Assembly: GCA_903915075.1 (NCBI GenBank) | Contig: CAIWRM010000264.1 | Coordinates: forward strand, 1 to 39,853 | Origin: an uncultured Microbacteriaceae bacterium | GTDB taxonomy: Bacteria > Actinomycetota > Actinomycetes > Actinomycetales > Microbacteriaceae | Length of the DNA: 39,853 bases | Direction of reading: 5' to 3' | In this document: positions 36,153-39,853 of the stretch, one piece after another | Position numbering within the stretch: the stretch's first letter is position 1 | Layout: every line of letters starts with the position of its first letter | Made by a program: the position numbers and the translations under genes | The notes under the pieces: generated by a model | Databases searched by the model: none | What the model was told of the DNA's origin: nothing | The model's input: the letters and a program-made list of their open reading frames with translations, nothing else

Positions 36153-37061
36153 TCAGGCGGTGTGACCGCTCCTGAGTAGCCTCTTGAGGCGCTGGCGCAC
36201 AAGTCGAGAAAGTCGTGCGCGACGGGTTTCGTAGTGCAGAAAGTTCTCTCGATAGTGGGGTGCCTGCCCGCGGTAGTCCGCGAGGTGGACCACGTGGGGA
36301 CGCCGCCTCGCCACGAGAGTTTCAACGTGAAACCTGCGACGACGCAACGGGCCCGCGTGACACATCCAGTTGTATTCCGTTGGCAATACGGTGGAACGGC
36401 CCGACTCGTGCAGCACCCGGTGAAGGGACTGCTGTTCTGCCATGTGGGCGAGTGCCCACGTGGTGCGCACTTTCTCGTTGTTTGTGTAGAGGTTCGTAAC
36501 CCCGGCCATGTACTCATCCCAGACCGGTGAATACCGCGAGGCTGCCATGATTCCGGAACAAAAAATCGCCTTGCCGAAGAGCTGCTGGGCCACCTCGGAA
36601 CCCCAGTAATCAGTGTGCGAGGCCAAGAATGTCTCCTGGTACCACATGTAGTTATTGATGACGCGGGGATATTCCGGGTCAACTGTCACAGTGATGGCAA
36701 AATTCTCGGGATTCTCAGCGGCTGCGCGGAAATAGGTGGGGATGGCCGCCCGATTCTGTACCCAGATGTCGGAGTCAATCCACATGATGTACTCATGCTC
36801 AAAGATTCTCGGCAATTGGGGGCGGACGGTCATGGCGTCGAGGTACGGCCAGTCCAGGCCGGTCGGAGACCAGAGGGTGTCGGGGATAGGAATGACCCCG
36901 GCGCATAGCCTAGCCATCTGTCGACGTGTGGGTTCCGTGAGACCCAAATCGAGAACGTAGGTGATTTTGGCCCAGCGTCCCAAGGATTTGAGGAGGCCCA
37001 GACACAGGTGAGCGTAATTCTCGTCGCTTGCGGCGACAATAACTCTGCTTGGGGTTTTCAC
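36153..37061 (-). CDS. Glycosyltransferase-like protein (DXD-containing), paralog 2
   Basis: MKTPSRVIVAASDENYAHLCLGLLKSLGRWAKITYVLDLGL...YIMWIDSDIWVQ; clear paralog of the 35215-36108 product. Confidence 0.65.
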   Translation of the reverse strand: MKTPSRVIVAASDENYAHLCLGLLKSLGRWAKITYVLDLGLTEPTRRQMARLCAGVIPIPDTLWSPTGLDWPYLDAMTVRPQLPRIFEHEYIMWIDSDIWVQNRAAIPTYFRAAAENPENFAITVTVDPEYPRVINNYMWYQETFLASHTDYWGSEVAQQLFGKAIFCSGIMAASRYSPVWDEYMAGVTNLYTNNEKVRTTWALAHMAEQQSLHRVLHESGRSTVLPTEYNWMCHAGPLRRRRFHVETLVARRRPHVVHLADYRGQAPHYRENFLHYETRRARLSRLVRQRLKRLLRSGHTA

Positions 37062-37087
37062 CCCAACAGCCTAGGTCCAAATCGCAT

Positions 37088-37117
37088 TTGACCCCCTCCG
37101 CAATACCGGGCTACTAT
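37088..37117 (+). promoter_or_regulatory. Candidate sigma70-type promoter for the rpsL-rpsG-fusA operon
   Basis: TTGACC (37088-37093), 18-bp spacer, TACTAT (37112-37117), in the divergent intergenic region. Confidence 0.6.
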
Positions 37118-37200
37118 TAGAAATTGGTGCGCAAAGAGGCGCGTCTGTTTTCGCTTGCCAAAACAACGAAACAGGCCGCCGCCGGAGCATCAGTTCCACA

Positions 37201-37228
37201 GGGTCAACACTCCCTCCGGGAGTGACCC
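37201..37228 (+). promoter_or_regulatory. Hairpin in the long 5' leader of rpsL
   Basis: GGGT-CAA-CACTCCC-TCC-GGGAGTG-ACCC: 7-bp perfect stem plus a 4-bp outer stem. Confidence 0.45.
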
Positions 37229-37357
37229 CCACGGCATATTCGCCACACACGGTTCGACACTCGTCGCAACCGGGCGAATAACTACGATGACCCCGCTGAT
37301 TCACCTGAATCTCTGGGGAAAACCGCTGTCACCGTGCAGTCAAAACAAGGAGAAATA

Positions 37358-37732
37358 GTGCCAACCATTAACCAGTTGGTTCGTAAGGGTCGTTCGCCCA
37401 AGGTCACCAAGACCAAGGCGCCCGCACTCAAGTCGAACCCGCAGCAGCGCGGCGTATGCACGCGTGTGTACACGACCACGCCCAAGAAGCCCAACTCGGC
37501 TCTGCGCAAGGTTGCTCGTGTCAAGCTTTCGAACGGTACCGAGGTCACCGCCTACATTCCCGGTGAAGGTCACAACCTTCAGGAGCACTCGATGGTGCTC
37601 GTCCGCGGTGGTCGTGTGAAGGATCTCCCCGGCGTGCGTTACAAGATCGTGCGCGGAGCGCTCGACACCCAGGCGGTCAAGGGCCGCAAGCAGGCTCGCA
37701 GCCGCTACGGAGCGAAGAGGGAGAAGAAGTAA
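37358..37732 (+). CDS. rpsL: 30S ribosomal protein S12
   Basis: [57 protein letters not shown]...; GTG start with AAGGAG SD. Track start 37334 is 8 codons upstream. Confidence 0.97.
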   Translation: MPTINQLVRKGRSPKVTKTKAPALKSNPQQRGVCTRVYTTTPKKPNSALRKVARVKLSNGTEVTAYIPGEGHNLQEHSMVLVRGGRVKDLPGVRYKIVRGALDTQAVKGRKQARSRYGAKREKK

Positions 37733-38202
37733 TGCCACGTAAAGGACCAGCTCCCAAGCGCCCCGTCATCGCCGATCCCGTTTATGGTGCCCCCATCGTG
37801 ACCCAGCTCGTCAACAAGATTCTTCTTGATGGCAAGAAGGGCCTCGCCGAGCGCATTGTTTACGGTGCACTCGAGGGCGTAGAGACCAAGACCGGCGGAG
37901 ACGCCGTGGCCACACTCAAGAAGGCGCTCGACAACGTGCGCCCCACCCTTGAGGTTCGTTCGCGTCGTGTGGGTGGATCCACCTACCAGGTGCCCGTTGA
38001 GGTCAAGCCTCACCGTGCCAACACGCTCGCCCTGCGTTGGCTCACCAGCTACGCCAAGGCGCGTCGCGAGAAGACCATGACCGAGCGTCTCATGAACGAG
38101 ATTCTCGATGCGTCGAACGGTCTGGGTGCCGCTGTGAAGCGTCGCGAAGACACGCACAAGATGGCCGAGTCCAACAAGGCCTTCGCGCACTACCGCTGGT
38201 AA
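37732..38202 (+). CDS. rpsG: 30S ribosomal protein S7
   Basis: [48 protein letters not shown]...HYRW; overlaps rpsL stop (TAATG). Confidence 0.97.
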   Translation: MPRKGPAPKRPVIADPVYGAPIVTQLVNKILLDGKKGLAERIVYGALEGVETKTGGDAVATLKKALDNVRPTLEVRSRRVGGSTYQVPVEVKPHRANTLALRWLTSYAKARREKTMTERLMNEILDASNGLGAAVKRREDTHKMAESNKAFAHYRW

Positions 38203-38264
38203 CCCCGGTTACCGCTGGTAGTCACTAACCAACTCATTCGCCCCCTAATTTCGGAGGAACCACC

Positions 38265-39853
<1,589 letters not shown>

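Noticed and set aside
37340-38190. Minus-strand ORFs opposite rpsL and rpsG
   Set aside because: Antisense to clearly identified ribosomal protein genes; no independent support.

Overview
This is an actinobacterial window. Gene content and codon style resemble Microbacteriaceae, but that taxonomic call is inference. It lies between the 3' end of rpoC (1-180) and rpsL-rpsG-fusA (37358-end). About 37 kb of largely cell-envelope and signalling genes separate two modules that sit close together in many bacteria. In order: (i) an acyltransferase-3/SGNH gene on a 2.28 kb segment bounded by a perfect 68-bp direct repeat of the rpoC stop and terminator region; (ii) a 4139-aa secreted trypsin-like protease carrying about 33 cysteine-paired Ig-like repeats, the first eight of which include a recent 1.39 kb tandem duplication; (iii) a tightly packed co-directional cluster of about 19 kb: FHA-FHA-ABC transporter, LRV/PQQ-like membrane protein, Ser/Thr kinase, 2107-aa Ig-like surface protein, MoxR ATPase, DUF58 protein, degenerate transglutaminase-like membrane protein, FHA protein, and a tail-anchored protein built from about 15 copies of a D-x-D-E-T-V-I-S-S-R-like motif; (iv) a small membrane protein, a prepilin-peptidase-like protein and two tandem paralogous glycosyltransferase-like genes on the minus strand. 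The most interesting candidate system is (iii). A kinase, multivalent candidate phospho-acceptor arrays and three FHA domains are encoded together with giant surface proteins, suggesting a phospho-dependent membrane scaffold. Related motifs occur in the FHA-ABC and FHA proteins. All functional statements are homology-by-eye; no searches were run.
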